A DNA stretch of 64,000 nucleotides from Nostoc sp. ATCC 43529 (GTDB lineage Bacteria > Cyanobacteriota > Cyanobacteriia > Cyanobacteriales > Nostocaceae), in NCBI GenBank assembly GCA_003326205.1, contig LWTK01000031.1:1-64000 (forward strand), in the 5' to 3' direction. The position numbers were made by a program, and so were the translations under genes. Each line of letters begins with the position of its first letter. Position 1 is the stretch's first letter. The notes beneath the pieces are model-generated. The model had not been told where the DNA came from. It was given only the letters and a program-made list of their open reading frames with translations, and made no database searches. This document shows positions 56,892 to 64,000 of the stretch, piece after piece.

Positions 56892-57755
56892 TTAAGATTC
56901 ACGACCACCGCGACCGCGTTTAGAAGACTTACGGCGGCGACGCACAATATATTTGCTGCTGAGTTTCTTGGGATTACGTGTCTTGGCACCCAAAGTTGGT
57001 TTACCCCAAGGTGTTACAGGGCCAGATCTACCGATAGGCGCCCTACCTTCACCACCACCATGTGGGTGATCCACTGGGTTCATGACGCTACCTCTGACCT
57101 TAGGACGGCGACCTTTCCAACGGTTTCGCCCTGCTTTACCTGCGCTCAGGTTTCTGGCGTCGGTGTTACCTACTTGCCCAATGGTGGCGTAGCACTCGCG
57201 GCGAATCAAGCGGACTTCTCCTGAAGGCAACTTGAGAGTTACATAATTACCTTCTTTTGCCACTACTTGAGCGCTAGCACCAGCCGCACGCACAATTTGA
57301 CCGCCTTTGTTAGGAGTCAGTTCTACGTTGTGAACGCTAGTACCCAAGGGAATATTCGATAGTGGTAGGGCATTTCCATCTTCAAAGGGAGCTTCAGGAC
57401 CAGCAATAATTGTTGTCCCAACTTTCAAGCCATTCGGCTGGATAATGTAGCGTTTTTCGCCATCTTCGTATTGCAACAAGGCAATCCGAGCATTACGGTT
57501 AGGATCGTATTCGATCGCTATAACTTGTGCAGGAATATTACGTTTATCCCTTTTAAAATCGATAATCCGGTAAAGCCGTTTGTGTCCGCCACCCCGGCGA
57601 CGACTGGTTATCCGCCCTTGATTATTCCGACCTTTGGCACGGTGTACGGATTTGGTTAGAGATTTCTCTGGCTCAGTTTTGGTGATTTCTGAAAAGTCAG
57701 AAATCGTAACTTGGCGAGTGCTGGGGGTATAAGGGCGATAAGAACGAGTACCCAT
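56892..57755 (-). CDS. rplB: 50S ribosomal protein L2
   Basis: A 287-residue L2 from ATG 57755 ([20 protein letters not shown]), the family's usual length. An ATG 32 codons upstream gives a tail without similarity and is rejected. The essential histidine region [20 protein letters not shown] and [19 protein letters not shown] are present. Confidence 0.97.
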   Translation of the reverse strand: MGTRSYRPYTPSTRQVTISDFSEITKTEPEKSLTKSVHRAKGRNNQGRITSRRRGGGHKRLYRIIDFKRDKRNIPAQVIAIEYDPNRNARIALLQYEDGEKRYIIQPNGLKVGTTIIAGPEAPFEDGNALPLSNIPLGTSVHNVELTPNKGGQIVRAAGASAQVVAKEGNYVTLKLPSGEVRLIRRECYATIGQVGNTDARNLSAGKAGRNRWKGRRPKVRGSVMNPVDHPHGGGEGRAPIGRSGPVTPWGKPTLGAKTRNPKKLSSKYIVRRRRKSSKRGRGGRES

Positions 57756-57879
57756 ATTTTTAAGTGCTGACGTGCTGTTAGCGGTAGCGGGGCGTTTAGC
57801 CCATACTGAGTTTTCGGTTTTGAGCGCTGAGTTTTGAGTGTACAAACTCATAACTCATAACTTCTAACTTTTAACTTTT

Positions 57880-58194
57880 TTAGACATCCGGGAATAGAAC
57901 TTGTCTAATCTTCTCTACATCCCCTGGTGCGACGGTAACAATGGCTCGCTTATATAGGGGTTTAAAACCGACAAATTTCCCAACACGACGTTTTTTACGT
58001 GGCGGTACTGCGGTGTTGACTTTTACAACCTTGACTTGAAATAAATCTTCGATCGCAGCCTTGATTTCTGGCTTAGACGCTTTTGGAGTTACTTCAAAGG
58101 TGTATTTATTCTGTTCCATTAGGATCGTCGCTTTCTCGGTCACAATTGGGCGACGCACTAAGTCGGCTAGGTCACGGGGGTCAAAGCTAGGCAC
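57880..58194 (-). CDS. rplW: 50S ribosomal protein L23
   Basis: A 104-residue L23 at the tunnel exit, with [20 protein letters not shown] and a basic loop [20 protein letters not shown]. Its start overlaps the rplD end by 8 nt, so translation is coupled. Confidence 0.97.
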   Translation of the reverse strand: MPSFDPRDLADLVRRPIVTEKATILMEQNKYTFEVTPKASKPEIKAAIEDLFQVKVVKVNTAVPPRKKRRVGKFVGFKPLYKRAIVTVAPGDVEKIRQVLFPDV

Positions 58195-58819
58195 TGTAGA
58201 CCTCCTGAATTTTTTCTAGGGCTGATGTTGTAAGCACAATCTTGTCAGCGTGCAGTAAATCGTAAACATTTAACTGGTCGGCTGCAATTACCTTTAAGTT
58301 TTCGATGTTGCGGGCTGACAAATAAACGTTTTCTGGAAATTCAGACAATATTAATAGTGTCTTATTTTCTGGTTCTGCTCCCCAACGAGCCAATGCTGCT
58401 ACCAAATCTTTGGTTTTTGGACGCGATAGCTGTTCGCTAAATTCTTCGACCACAATCAAATCATCAAGGCGTCCGATGAATGCTGTCCGCAGCGCTAAAC
58501 GCCTCTCTTTGCGGTTCATCTTCAGGTTGAAGTCTCTGGGTTTGGGCCCAAAGATTACACCACCACCACGCCATAGGGGTGAACGAATCGAGCCAGCACG
58601 AGCGCGACCAGTACCTTTTTGCCGCCAAGGCTTGCGTCCGCCGCCTCTAACTTCCGAACGAGTTTTTGTACTGGCTGTTCCTTGACGAGCGTTGTTTAAT
58701 TGCCGTACTAAAGCACGGTGTACAATATGAGACGCCGTTTCCTCTTTGGCAACTCGCAACTCAAAGCTCGTCTGGCCGACTTGTTCTCCTTGCCAATTTT
58801 TAACTACACTTTCAACCAT
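58187..58819 (-). CDS. rplD: 50S ribosomal protein L4
   Basis: A 210-residue L4 with the tunnel loop [24 protein letters not shown] (split: [28 protein letters not shown]) and [19 protein letters not shown]. In E. coli L4 controls its own operon; no such leader is recognised here. Confidence 0.97.
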   Translation of the reverse strand: MVESVVKNWQGEQVGQTSFELRVAKEETASHIVHRALVRQLNNARQGTASTKTRSEVRGGGRKPWRQKGTGRARAGSIRSPLWRGGGVIFGPKPRDFNLKMNRKERRLALRTAFIGRLDDLIVVEEFSEQLSRPKTKDLVAALARWGAEPENKTLLILSEFPENVYLSARNIENLKVIAADQLNVYDLLHADKIVLTTSALEKIQEVYSA

Positions 58820-58821
58820 TT

Positions 58822-58876
58822 TTAGTCCTTAGTCATTAGTCATTAGTCATTAGTCGTTAGTCATTAGTCATTAGTC
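58822..58876. repeat. Heptamer array (TCATTAG) between rplC and rplD
   Basis: About seven units of AGTCATT fill most of the 88-bp spacer. Confidence 0.9.
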
Positions 58877-58907
58877 CAAATGTTGACCTTTGACTTTTGG
58901 CTAGTGA

Positions 58908-59543
58908 CTACTTACCAACTTGCTTTGCAGGTACAACACTGACTAGAGCGCCTGGTTTACCAGGAATGGCTCCTTTTATTAGCAATAAGTTGCGTTCTGG
59001 GTCTACTCGTACTACAGTCAGCTTGCGAATTGTGACGCGGCTACCGCCTAAGCGCCCTGCCATCCGCTTACCTGGATAGACACGACCGGGTGTAGTACCA
59101 GCACCAATGGAACCAGGCGCTCTATGGTTTTTAGAACCGTGTGACATCGGCCCACGACCAAAGTTGTTGCGCTTCTGGTTGCCTGCAAAGCCCCGACCGA
59201 TACTTGTACCGATTACGTCTACAATTTGACCTGCACTAAAAATATCTGCTTTAATCTGTTGACCTAAAGCATAATCGCTAGAGCTATCAGTGTGATACTC
59301 ATTTAAATGACGCAATGCTGGGGCAGATGATTTAGCTAGATGACCCAACAGTGGTTTGTTTAGGGCCTTTGGTTTAACTTCGGCATAACCGACTTGAATG
59401 GCGGCGTAACCATCGGTTTGTTTTGTTTTAACTTGTGTAACAGTGCATGGCCCTGCTTGGATAACGGTGACAGGAATGGCTACTCCTGCCTCGTCAAATA
59501 TTTGGGTCATGCCCAGCTTGGTGCCGAGAATACCTACAGACAC
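58908..59543 (-). CDS. rplC: 50S ribosomal protein L3
   Basis: A 211-residue L3 ([20 protein letters not shown]) with [20 protein letters not shown] and [21 protein letters not shown]. It is the first gene of the S10-like cluster here; rpsJ (S10) is absent, as it lies with tufA in cyanobacteria. A good AGAAAGGAG site precedes the ATG. Confidence 0.98.
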   Translation of the reverse strand: MSVGILGTKLGMTQIFDEAGVAIPVTVIQAGPCTVTQVKTKQTDGYAAIQVGYAEVKPKALNKPLLGHLAKSSAPALRHLNEYHTDSSSDYALGQQIKADIFSAGQIVDVIGTSIGRGFAGNQKRNNFGRGPMSHGSKNHRAPGSIGAGTTPGRVYPGKRMAGRLGGSRVTIRKLTVVRVDPERNLLLIKGAIPGKPGALVSVVPAKQVGK

Positions 59544-60506
59544 AGTAACTGGTTCTCCTTTCTACTTGCTGACCTTGGAATCCGACTCTAGAGGACACGC
59601 TTTGTACGCGTCAATTTAGGCTACAGCCTGGGAAATTTGGAATGGTTTTAACCCCTCCAAATACTTTGGGACACAACAAACCGTGTCCGTACTGCTTGGC
59701 GAATCTGTTTAGCTTCACTGACTAGACCGCCAGAACAGCCACAAGTCTCTTCCCATCGGGAAGGAGTAACTTCTGGAATCAATGCAAGGCGCTACAGCTT
59801 TTAGCTGCGTGCAGCAATGCTTTTATCCAAGCAATTGCTGTGGCACTTTTCGCAGGCAGCGTTGCCGCTGGGTTTTCGATTTGTATCCGCCCAAAGGACG
59901 GCTTCCCTGAGGTTGGCGACTGCCTTTTGCAGTTGGACTTAAGCGGCTTTACCACTCAGTATCCATTAACTGAGCCAGTATTACTGAATCAGTTTCTAGT
60001 TTGCTAAACACCTTAAACAAAAGTTTAAGACTTTGCCTCTTACTTAGAGGCTTACGACTCAATTTAGTCTGAAGCTGAGGATTGGCTTTGCTTCTTCCTT
60101 CACAAGCTCCAATGTTAACCTAAAAGCTTTATTAGTTTACCAGCCTATGAACAATCTAAGTTAAATTATCATCTTGAAATTGACCGATCAGCCTTTGATG
60201 CTAACAATATTTCAGAATGACATAAGTTTGGCAAGCTAATTTGCACGTTTGGTCACAATCTAATAATATAAATCATTTATTGATGATTGTCCACTAATTT
60301 TTTTTGGAGTGGGTAAGATTTGGAAATGGGGAGCAGAGGAGGCGGAGGGCGCAGAGGGGCAAATAATAAATCATTGATTCAGTCAACAGTTAACTGTCAA
60401 CGGTCAGCAGTCAATACCCAATGCCCAATTCTCAAAAAAATGCTTTATCTATCGGTTCACGGTCAATAATAGAGATATCTAAGTGGGATAAGACAACAAT
60501 CAATCT
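59544..60506. other. Unexplained hairpin-rich region upstream of the ribosomal cluster
   Basis: About 960 bp between rplC (minus) and ndhN (plus). It holds at least five perfect hairpins: GGACAC/GTGTCC (59669-59688), CTTCCC/GGGAAG (59749-59763), CAGCG/CGCTG (59867-59880), ACTGC/GCAGT (59919-59933), CTTAAAC/GTTTAAG (60012-60029) and GCCTCT/AGAGGC (60035-60051), and is richer in GC at 59690-59960 than most spacers. No protein family is recognised in any frame, although minus-strand fragments such as RWEETCGCSGGLVSEAKQIR are open. It may be a structured leader RNA of the ribosomal operon or the remains of a mobile element. The part from 60140 to 60506 is AT-rich with ndhN's promoter. Confidence 0.4.
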
Positions 60507-60983
60507 ATGGCACTAATTACCACTGGCAACGCTTTAATCCGGGATCTGGAAAAATTTGGCGCTCTTGGAGTGTATGTACCTCTGGAAGGAGGTTATGAAG
60601 GTCGCTATCAGCGCCGACTTCGTGCGGCTGGCTATACTACGCTGCACATTACTGCTAGAGGACTGGGCGACGTAGCTGCCTATCTCACAAGAGTTCATGG
60701 AGTTAGACCTCCTCATCTGGGCAAAAAAAGTACTGGTAGCGGTGCAGCGGTAGGTTATGTATACTATGCTCCACCAATTCTTGATACTCATTTAGAACAG
60801 CTACCACCAAAGTCAAAGGGGCTGGTGTTGTGGATTATTGAAGGAAATATTCTTTCCGATCAGGAAATCGAATATTTAGCCAATTTGCCTAAGCTAGAAC
60901 CACGGGTGAAAGTAGTCATTGAAAGAGGTGGCGATCGCACTTTCCGTTGGACTTCTCTAGAAAAGACTCTGTTAGCTAGTTAG
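60507..60983 (+). CDS. ndhN: NAD(P)H-quinone oxidoreductase subunit N
   Basis: A 158-residue subunit of cyanobacterial/plastid NDH-1 (MALITTGNALIRDLEKFGAL; VYVPLEGGYEGRYQRRLRAA; KSKGLVLWIIEGNILSDQEI). It belongs to the hydrophilic connecting part of the complex that takes electrons from ferredoxin to plastoquinone in cyclic flow and respiration. It is monocistronic, divergent from the ribosomal cluster. Confidence 0.96.
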   Translation: MALITTGNALIRDLEKFGALGVYVPLEGGYEGRYQRRLRAAGYTTLHITARGLGDVAAYLTRVHGVRPPHLGKKSTGSGAAVGYVYYAPPILDTHLEQLPPKSKGLVLWIIEGNILSDQEIEYLANLPKLEPRVKVVIERGGDRTFRWTSLEKTLLAS

Positions 60984-61050
60984 CAGTTACAAAAGAAAAG
61001 TTAGGAGTCAGGAGTGAGGAGTGAAAAATTTCTAACTCCTAACTCCTAAC

Positions 61051-61542
61051 TCATAACTCTATCAACATTTCAATAGTGCTGATCCGAAAGCCGCAGGATG
61101 CAAACAAGCGCCGCGAAGCTTCGTTTGCATTTGCTGTATCTAGCCTAATTTGCTTAACGCCCATTTGAGAAAAGCGTTCCACAGCTTGCATTACCATTTG
61201 TCGCGCAATTCCATTTTTTCGATATTCTGCTTCAACCCAAATATCATGGATAAAAGCAAATTCTTTTAACCGATAAATTGGGATTTCTTGCTCAATAGTC
61301 GCCACTAAAAATCCTACAAGTTGGCTTTGGTTTTCGGATACCAAAAATACACTGCGTAGGTTGGAAGCTTCGGCAAAGCCATCGCTATTTGCCAACCGCG
61401 TTAACCATTTTTCATAGCGCTGTTCTGGATGCGTTAGAAAACCGTATTTGGCAGAATCCCAAGATTCATGCAAAGCACAAATTTTGGCAACCATTGGTAA
61501 AACTGCGGGTACGTCAGCTGGCGAAGCCGGGCGAATTAGCAT
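61051..61542 (-). CDS. GNAT-family N-acetyltransferase
   Basis: A 163-residue protein (MLIRPASPADVPAVLPMVAK). The acetyl-CoA site is DIWVEAEYRKNGIARQMVMQ (R-x-x-G-x-A) and the C-terminal RLDTANANEASRRLFASCGF is also typical. Substrate unknown. Confidence 0.93.
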   Translation of the reverse strand: MLIRPASPADVPAVLPMVAKICALHESWDSAKYGFLTHPEQRYEKWLTRLANSDGFAEASNLRSVFLVSENQSQLVGFLVATIEQEIPIYRLKEFAFIHDIWVEAEYRKNGIARQMVMQAVERFSQMGVKQIRLDTANANEASRRLFASCGFRISTIEMLIEL

Positions 61543-61612
61543 AATACAATTTTGTATTTTAGATTGGGAATTGTTTTGGTCTATCTAGATTTTGTCAACC
61601 TATCTAAAGTGT

Positions 61613-62440
61613 CTAATCCTGTTGGCGAGCAAACTTATAACCACCCCAAAGAGAAAGAGCGATCGCGGCTACTAACAAAATCGGTATGCTATACCAAGGA
61701 AACTGGGACAAGGGTAAATGAGCAGCTGCACGCAGTCCGATGCTGGCGTAGGTTAGTGGTAATAAATAAACTATAAATTTTAGGGCTGCTGGTAATGTAC
61801 TAGGGTCAAAGAAGGTCGCTCCTAAAAAAGACATGGGGATAATTATAAAGTTGTTGTAGAGTCCGACTGATTCGAGCGATCGCACACTCAACCCAACAAT
61901 CACCCCCAACCCGGCGAATACAGCACAATTGAGTACAACTAAAGCGAGAAATAGGGGATTCAGAAAATTCCAGTTTCCAGTTAACAGTACCGCTACTAAA
62001 ATCACCGAACCCGATGTCATCAACCCCCGCACTACTCCCGCCAACATTTTGCCGATGTGTAATGCTAACGGATGTATGGGAGTTAACAATAATTCCTCGA
62101 AAGTTTTGCTAAATAATCTATCTCCACAAATGGAAAATGTTGTTCCACCAAAGCTAATGGTCATTGACGATAGCGCCACCATCCCTGGTAATATAAATTC
62201 TAAATAGTTGTCATAGTTACCACTAATTGCTGAGCCGGGTTTGATGGAACTACCCAAACCTAAGCCAAAAGCTAAAATATATATCAGTGGAGATATTAAC
62301 CCTGATGCAGCAACTTGCACAACTCTAACACGTAAATCTAGCCAATCTCCCCAAAAAATAGTTAGACTATCAGCTAGGAGAATTTGAAATTGCGAAGTTT
62401 TTAACCTCTTGCCCGATAGTAACGCTCTTTGAAATTTCAC
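61613..62440 (-). CDS. ABC-2 type transporter permease
   Basis: A 275-residue membrane protein with six predicted helices (about 35-60, 85-105, 128-150, 157-180, 190-205, 245-265) and the ABC-2 pattern DYLEFILPGMVALSSM-like (DNYLEFILPGMVALSSMTIS) followed by R-L-FSKTFEELLLTP. This type works with a separate ATPase to export polysaccharide, lipid or a drug. No ATPase gene is adjacent here, so its partner is encoded elsewhere. Confidence 0.9.
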   Translation of the reverse strand: MKFQRALLSGKRLKTSQFQILLADSLTIFWGDWLDLRVRVVQVAASGLISPLIYILAFGLGLGSSIKPGSAISGNYDNYLEFILPGMVALSSMTISFGGTTFSICGDRLFSKTFEELLLTPIHPLALHIGKMLAGVVRGLMTSGSVILVAVLLTGNWNFLNPLFLALVVLNCAVFAGLGVIVGLSVRSLESVGLYNNFIIIPMSFLGATFFDPSTLPAALKFIVYLLPLTYASIGLRAAAHLPLSQFPWYSIPILLVAAIALSLWGGYKFARQQD

Positions 62441-62927
62441 TTGTTTTTAGTTAGGTATTGAAATTGTATTCAAAGTTAATTTACATTGTTTTATACATCA
62501 AATACTAGGGGTAATACTTCTCGGTTAAGGGGAAAAGGGGAAAGGGGAAAGGGAAAGAAAAACCTTTCACCCTTAGCCTTTACCCTTTTCCCCAAACCGG
62601 ATTACGAGTGAAAAATACTTAAGCTAGAAGTATTGATACTAGGGGTAATAAAAATATCTGTAACTAAAAATTTGTAATGAAAATTGCTAATAAAAAATTC
62701 ATTAATTCTAAAATAGCTAATATTACTAGCTAGTTAATACAAATGGGAACTGTCAGCAACTAAAGTTGAAATTAGATTCAAAAATTTAAATAATTTGCTA
62801 TTTTTGTGATTTAACAAGAAAATTGCCACAAACTCCCAGACAATTACAGTTAAAACTAGGCATACTGAAAGAGGTAGAAAATTTTAGACTACTCCTGCTA
62901 AATTGACGTGAAGGTGATTAAGCAACA
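62441..62927. other. Intergenic region containing a MITE-like repeat
   Basis: About 490 bp between the permease (minus) and DUF3172 (plus) genes. Positions 62502-62650 hold an inverted-repeat element (listed separately). The remainder is AT-rich without a gene. Confidence 0.5.
62502..62650. repeat. MITE-like element flanked by 15-bp direct repeats
   Basis: The sequence ATACTAGGGGTAATA occurs at 62502-62516 and again at 62636-62650. Just inside, AATACTTCT (62513-62521) and AGAAGTATT (62626-62634) are inverted. The interior has GGGGAAAAGGGGAAAGGGGA and its complement CCCTTTTCCCC, giving a long stem. This has the form of a small inserted hairpin element. Confidence 0.6.
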
Positions 62928-63467
62928 ATGAGACGTAAATCAACTGGTAGATCGGCTACTACTTCTAAACCCTCTAATATCCAATCTTCGATGTTTAACC
63001 TCTTCACTATTGCAATTATGGGAGGGGTCTTGATTTTGGGAATTGGGATTGGCATTGCTTTTAGTTCTACGACCACATTGGCGCCATCAAATGTAGCTTC
63101 TCGTGAATTCATTGATACCAAAGCACCGAACCCTGAGATCTGCGTGCAGTATGGAGCCAGTGCTATGGTGATGGACGCTAGACTGTTCGTGACTCTCAAC
63201 CCTTTCAATGTCTATGTTTCTCAGCCGAGTATGCGTCCTGGATGTGTTATTCGACAAAATAACTGGGCAATTTTAGAACAGCGTCGGCTGGTGACATCCG
63301 ATCAGGTAAGAGATTGTAAGAATCGCTTAAATACCTTTGGTTTTACAGGTAATTTAGATAGTGATAACCCTGATATTAGATGCATATATCAGAATGAAGC
63401 TGCTCAAAACTTCTTCACAGCTCAACCAGGAGCAGTTGGAACCCCCCAGGAAACGGATAGATTTTAG
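62928..63467 (+). CDS. DUF3172 membrane-anchored protein
   Basis: A 179-residue protein conserved in cyanobacteria and plants. Basic N-terminus (MRRKSTGRSATTSKPSNI), a membrane helix at about residues 24-48 (FTIAIMGGVLILGIGIGIAFS), then a conserved domain with NPEICVQYGASAMVMDARLF and VSQPSMRPGCVIRQNNWAIL. Four cysteines occur in the domain. Function unknown. It ends with QPGAVGTPQETDRF. Confidence 0.9.
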   Translation: MRRKSTGRSATTSKPSNIQSSMFNLFTIAIMGGVLILGIGIGIAFSSTTTLAPSNVASREFIDTKAPNPEICVQYGASAMVMDARLFVTLNPFNVYVSQPSMRPGCVIRQNNWAILEQRRLVTSDQVRDCKNRLNTFGFTGNLDSDNPDIRCIYQNEAAQNFFTAQPGAVGTPQETDRF

Positions 63468-63580
63468 GATTTGGGCATAGGCCAAACAGGGGGCGTTGAC
63501 TGTTGACTGTTCGCTGTTGACTGAGAAGTTTATTGTTCTCCCCTCTGTGCCCTTCTACTCTCCATCCTCCACTCCCTAAT

Positions 63581-64000
63581 CTACCTACTTTTAGGAAGGG
63601 GTTGGCCAAACTCAATGATTTGAGGATTGCCAAGATTGGGGGCTGTTGGGACTGGAAATTCAGACACTCCGAAAGTAGGAATGCTATTCAATGTACCGGA
63701 TTGATTTGGGAAAGAAGGCGGAGGAAGAATAAAATTGGGTTGTTGAGGGGGTGCATTGGGAGTTAAGGGAGGTACAGTTACAAAGGGTTGATTTGAGTTA
63801 GGAATATTTGTTGAGGGCAGCTGACTCGATATGGGAGGAATTGTGAGTAAGGGCGGTTGTGAGCTAGGAGTCAGTACGGGTAAGTTATTAGGCGATTGTA
63901 AGTTAGTAGTAGTTACGGGTGATTTAGTAGGCGGTTTTTGAGGTGGTTTTTTGGGTGAAGTTGCTGAGTTTGCTGGTTTTACGGCAGTACTTTTACCAGA
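63581..64000 (-). CDS. Proline-rich C-terminal part of an unidentified protein (cut by window edge)
   Basis: The minus-strand frame is open from the window edge at 64000 to TAG at 63581-63583 (139 codons). It is Pro/Ser/Thr/Asn/Gln-rich (KKPPQKPPTKSPVTTTNLQS; PPQQPNFILPPPSFPNQ) with repeated S-x-P and P-P units and ends FGQPLPKSR. It looks like a disordered cell-surface or periplasmic linker. The functional domain lies outside the window, so no function is given. Confidence 0.6.
   Translation of the reverse strand, partial: SGKSTAVKPANSATSPKKPPQKPPTKSPVTTTNLQSPNNLPVLTPSSQPPLLTIPPISSQLPSTNIPNSNQPFVTVPPLTPNAPPQQPNFILPPPSFPNQSGTLNSIPTFGVSEFPVPTAPNLGNPQIIEFGQPLPKSR

Noticed and set aside
57756-57851. 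32-residue N-terminal extension of L2
   Set aside because: It contains no L2 similarity and includes spacer-like sequence. The ATG at 57755 gives 287 residues.

Overview
The window comes from a filamentous, Nostoc/Anabaena-type cyanobacterium. The evidence is the very frequent octamer GCGATCGC (HIP1), heptamer repeats such as TCATTAG and TTAGGAG in many spacers, the dark protochlorophyllide reductase genes chlL and chlN, a cyanobacterial NDH-1 subunit (ndhN), cyanobacteria-restricted families (DUF3318, DUF3172, CGLD27, DUF5331), XisH/XisI proteins, and a ribosomal cluster lacking rpsJ, rpsN and rpmD as is usual in this phylum. No species is claimed.

Layout. 1-570: one end of an IS66-type insertion sequence that has cut off a small gene. 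1.39-4.8 kb: chlL, a DUF5331 gene and chlN, closed by a strong terminator. 4.9-6.8 kb: an orphan AbrB-type antitoxin, an unknown protein and an xisH-xisI pair. 6.9-12.2 kb: an AapJQMP/NatFGH-type amino-acid ABC transporter with its own ATPase and a trailing LysR regulator. 12.7-18.1 kb: YbjN-like protein, DUF3318, QueE, a STAS domain fused to a sugar-phosphate transferase, and a membrane GTPase. 18.1-19.1 kb: the initiator tRNA gene split by a group I intron, with a PD-(D/E)XK homing-endonuclease gene just downstream. 19.1-29.7 kb: asparaginase, CGLD27, RsfS, two GT4 glycosyltransferases, an orphan C5 DNA methyltransferase, deoC, recO and an MFS transporter. 29.7-35.6 kb: matrixin-like protease, secG, gpmI, an ABC-F ATPase and two decayed genes (DUF29 and Rpn/DUF2887 types).

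36.5-39.4 kb is a visibly AT-rich two-gene cassette: a large dynamin-like P-loop GTPase and a PD-(D/E)XK nuclease resembling the N-terminal domain of type I restriction HsdR. It sits among decayed mobile genes and is the best candidate here for an undescribed (possibly anti-phage) system.

41-59.5 kb, all on the minus strand, is the S10-spc-alpha ribosomal super-cluster in the order rplC, rplD, rplW, rplB, rpsS, rplV, rpsC, rplP, rpmC, rpsQ, rplN, rplX, rplE, rpsH, rplF, rplR, rpsE, rplO, secY, adk, infA, rpmJ, rpsM, rpsK, rpoA, rplQ, truA, rplM, rpsI, rpmE, prfA. Many of its spacers are filled with heptamer repeats. Upstream of rplC lies about 960 bp of unexplained, hairpin-rich DNA, then ndhN, an acetyltransferase, an ABC-2 permease, a MITE-like repeat, a DUF3172 gene and the C-terminal end of a proline-rich protein cut by the window edge.

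Start codons were moved where family length, ribosome-binding sites or alignment argued for it (chlL, the DUF5331 gene, abrB, queE, rplB, rplV, rplQ, rpsE and others). All family assignments were made by reading the sequence, without database searches.
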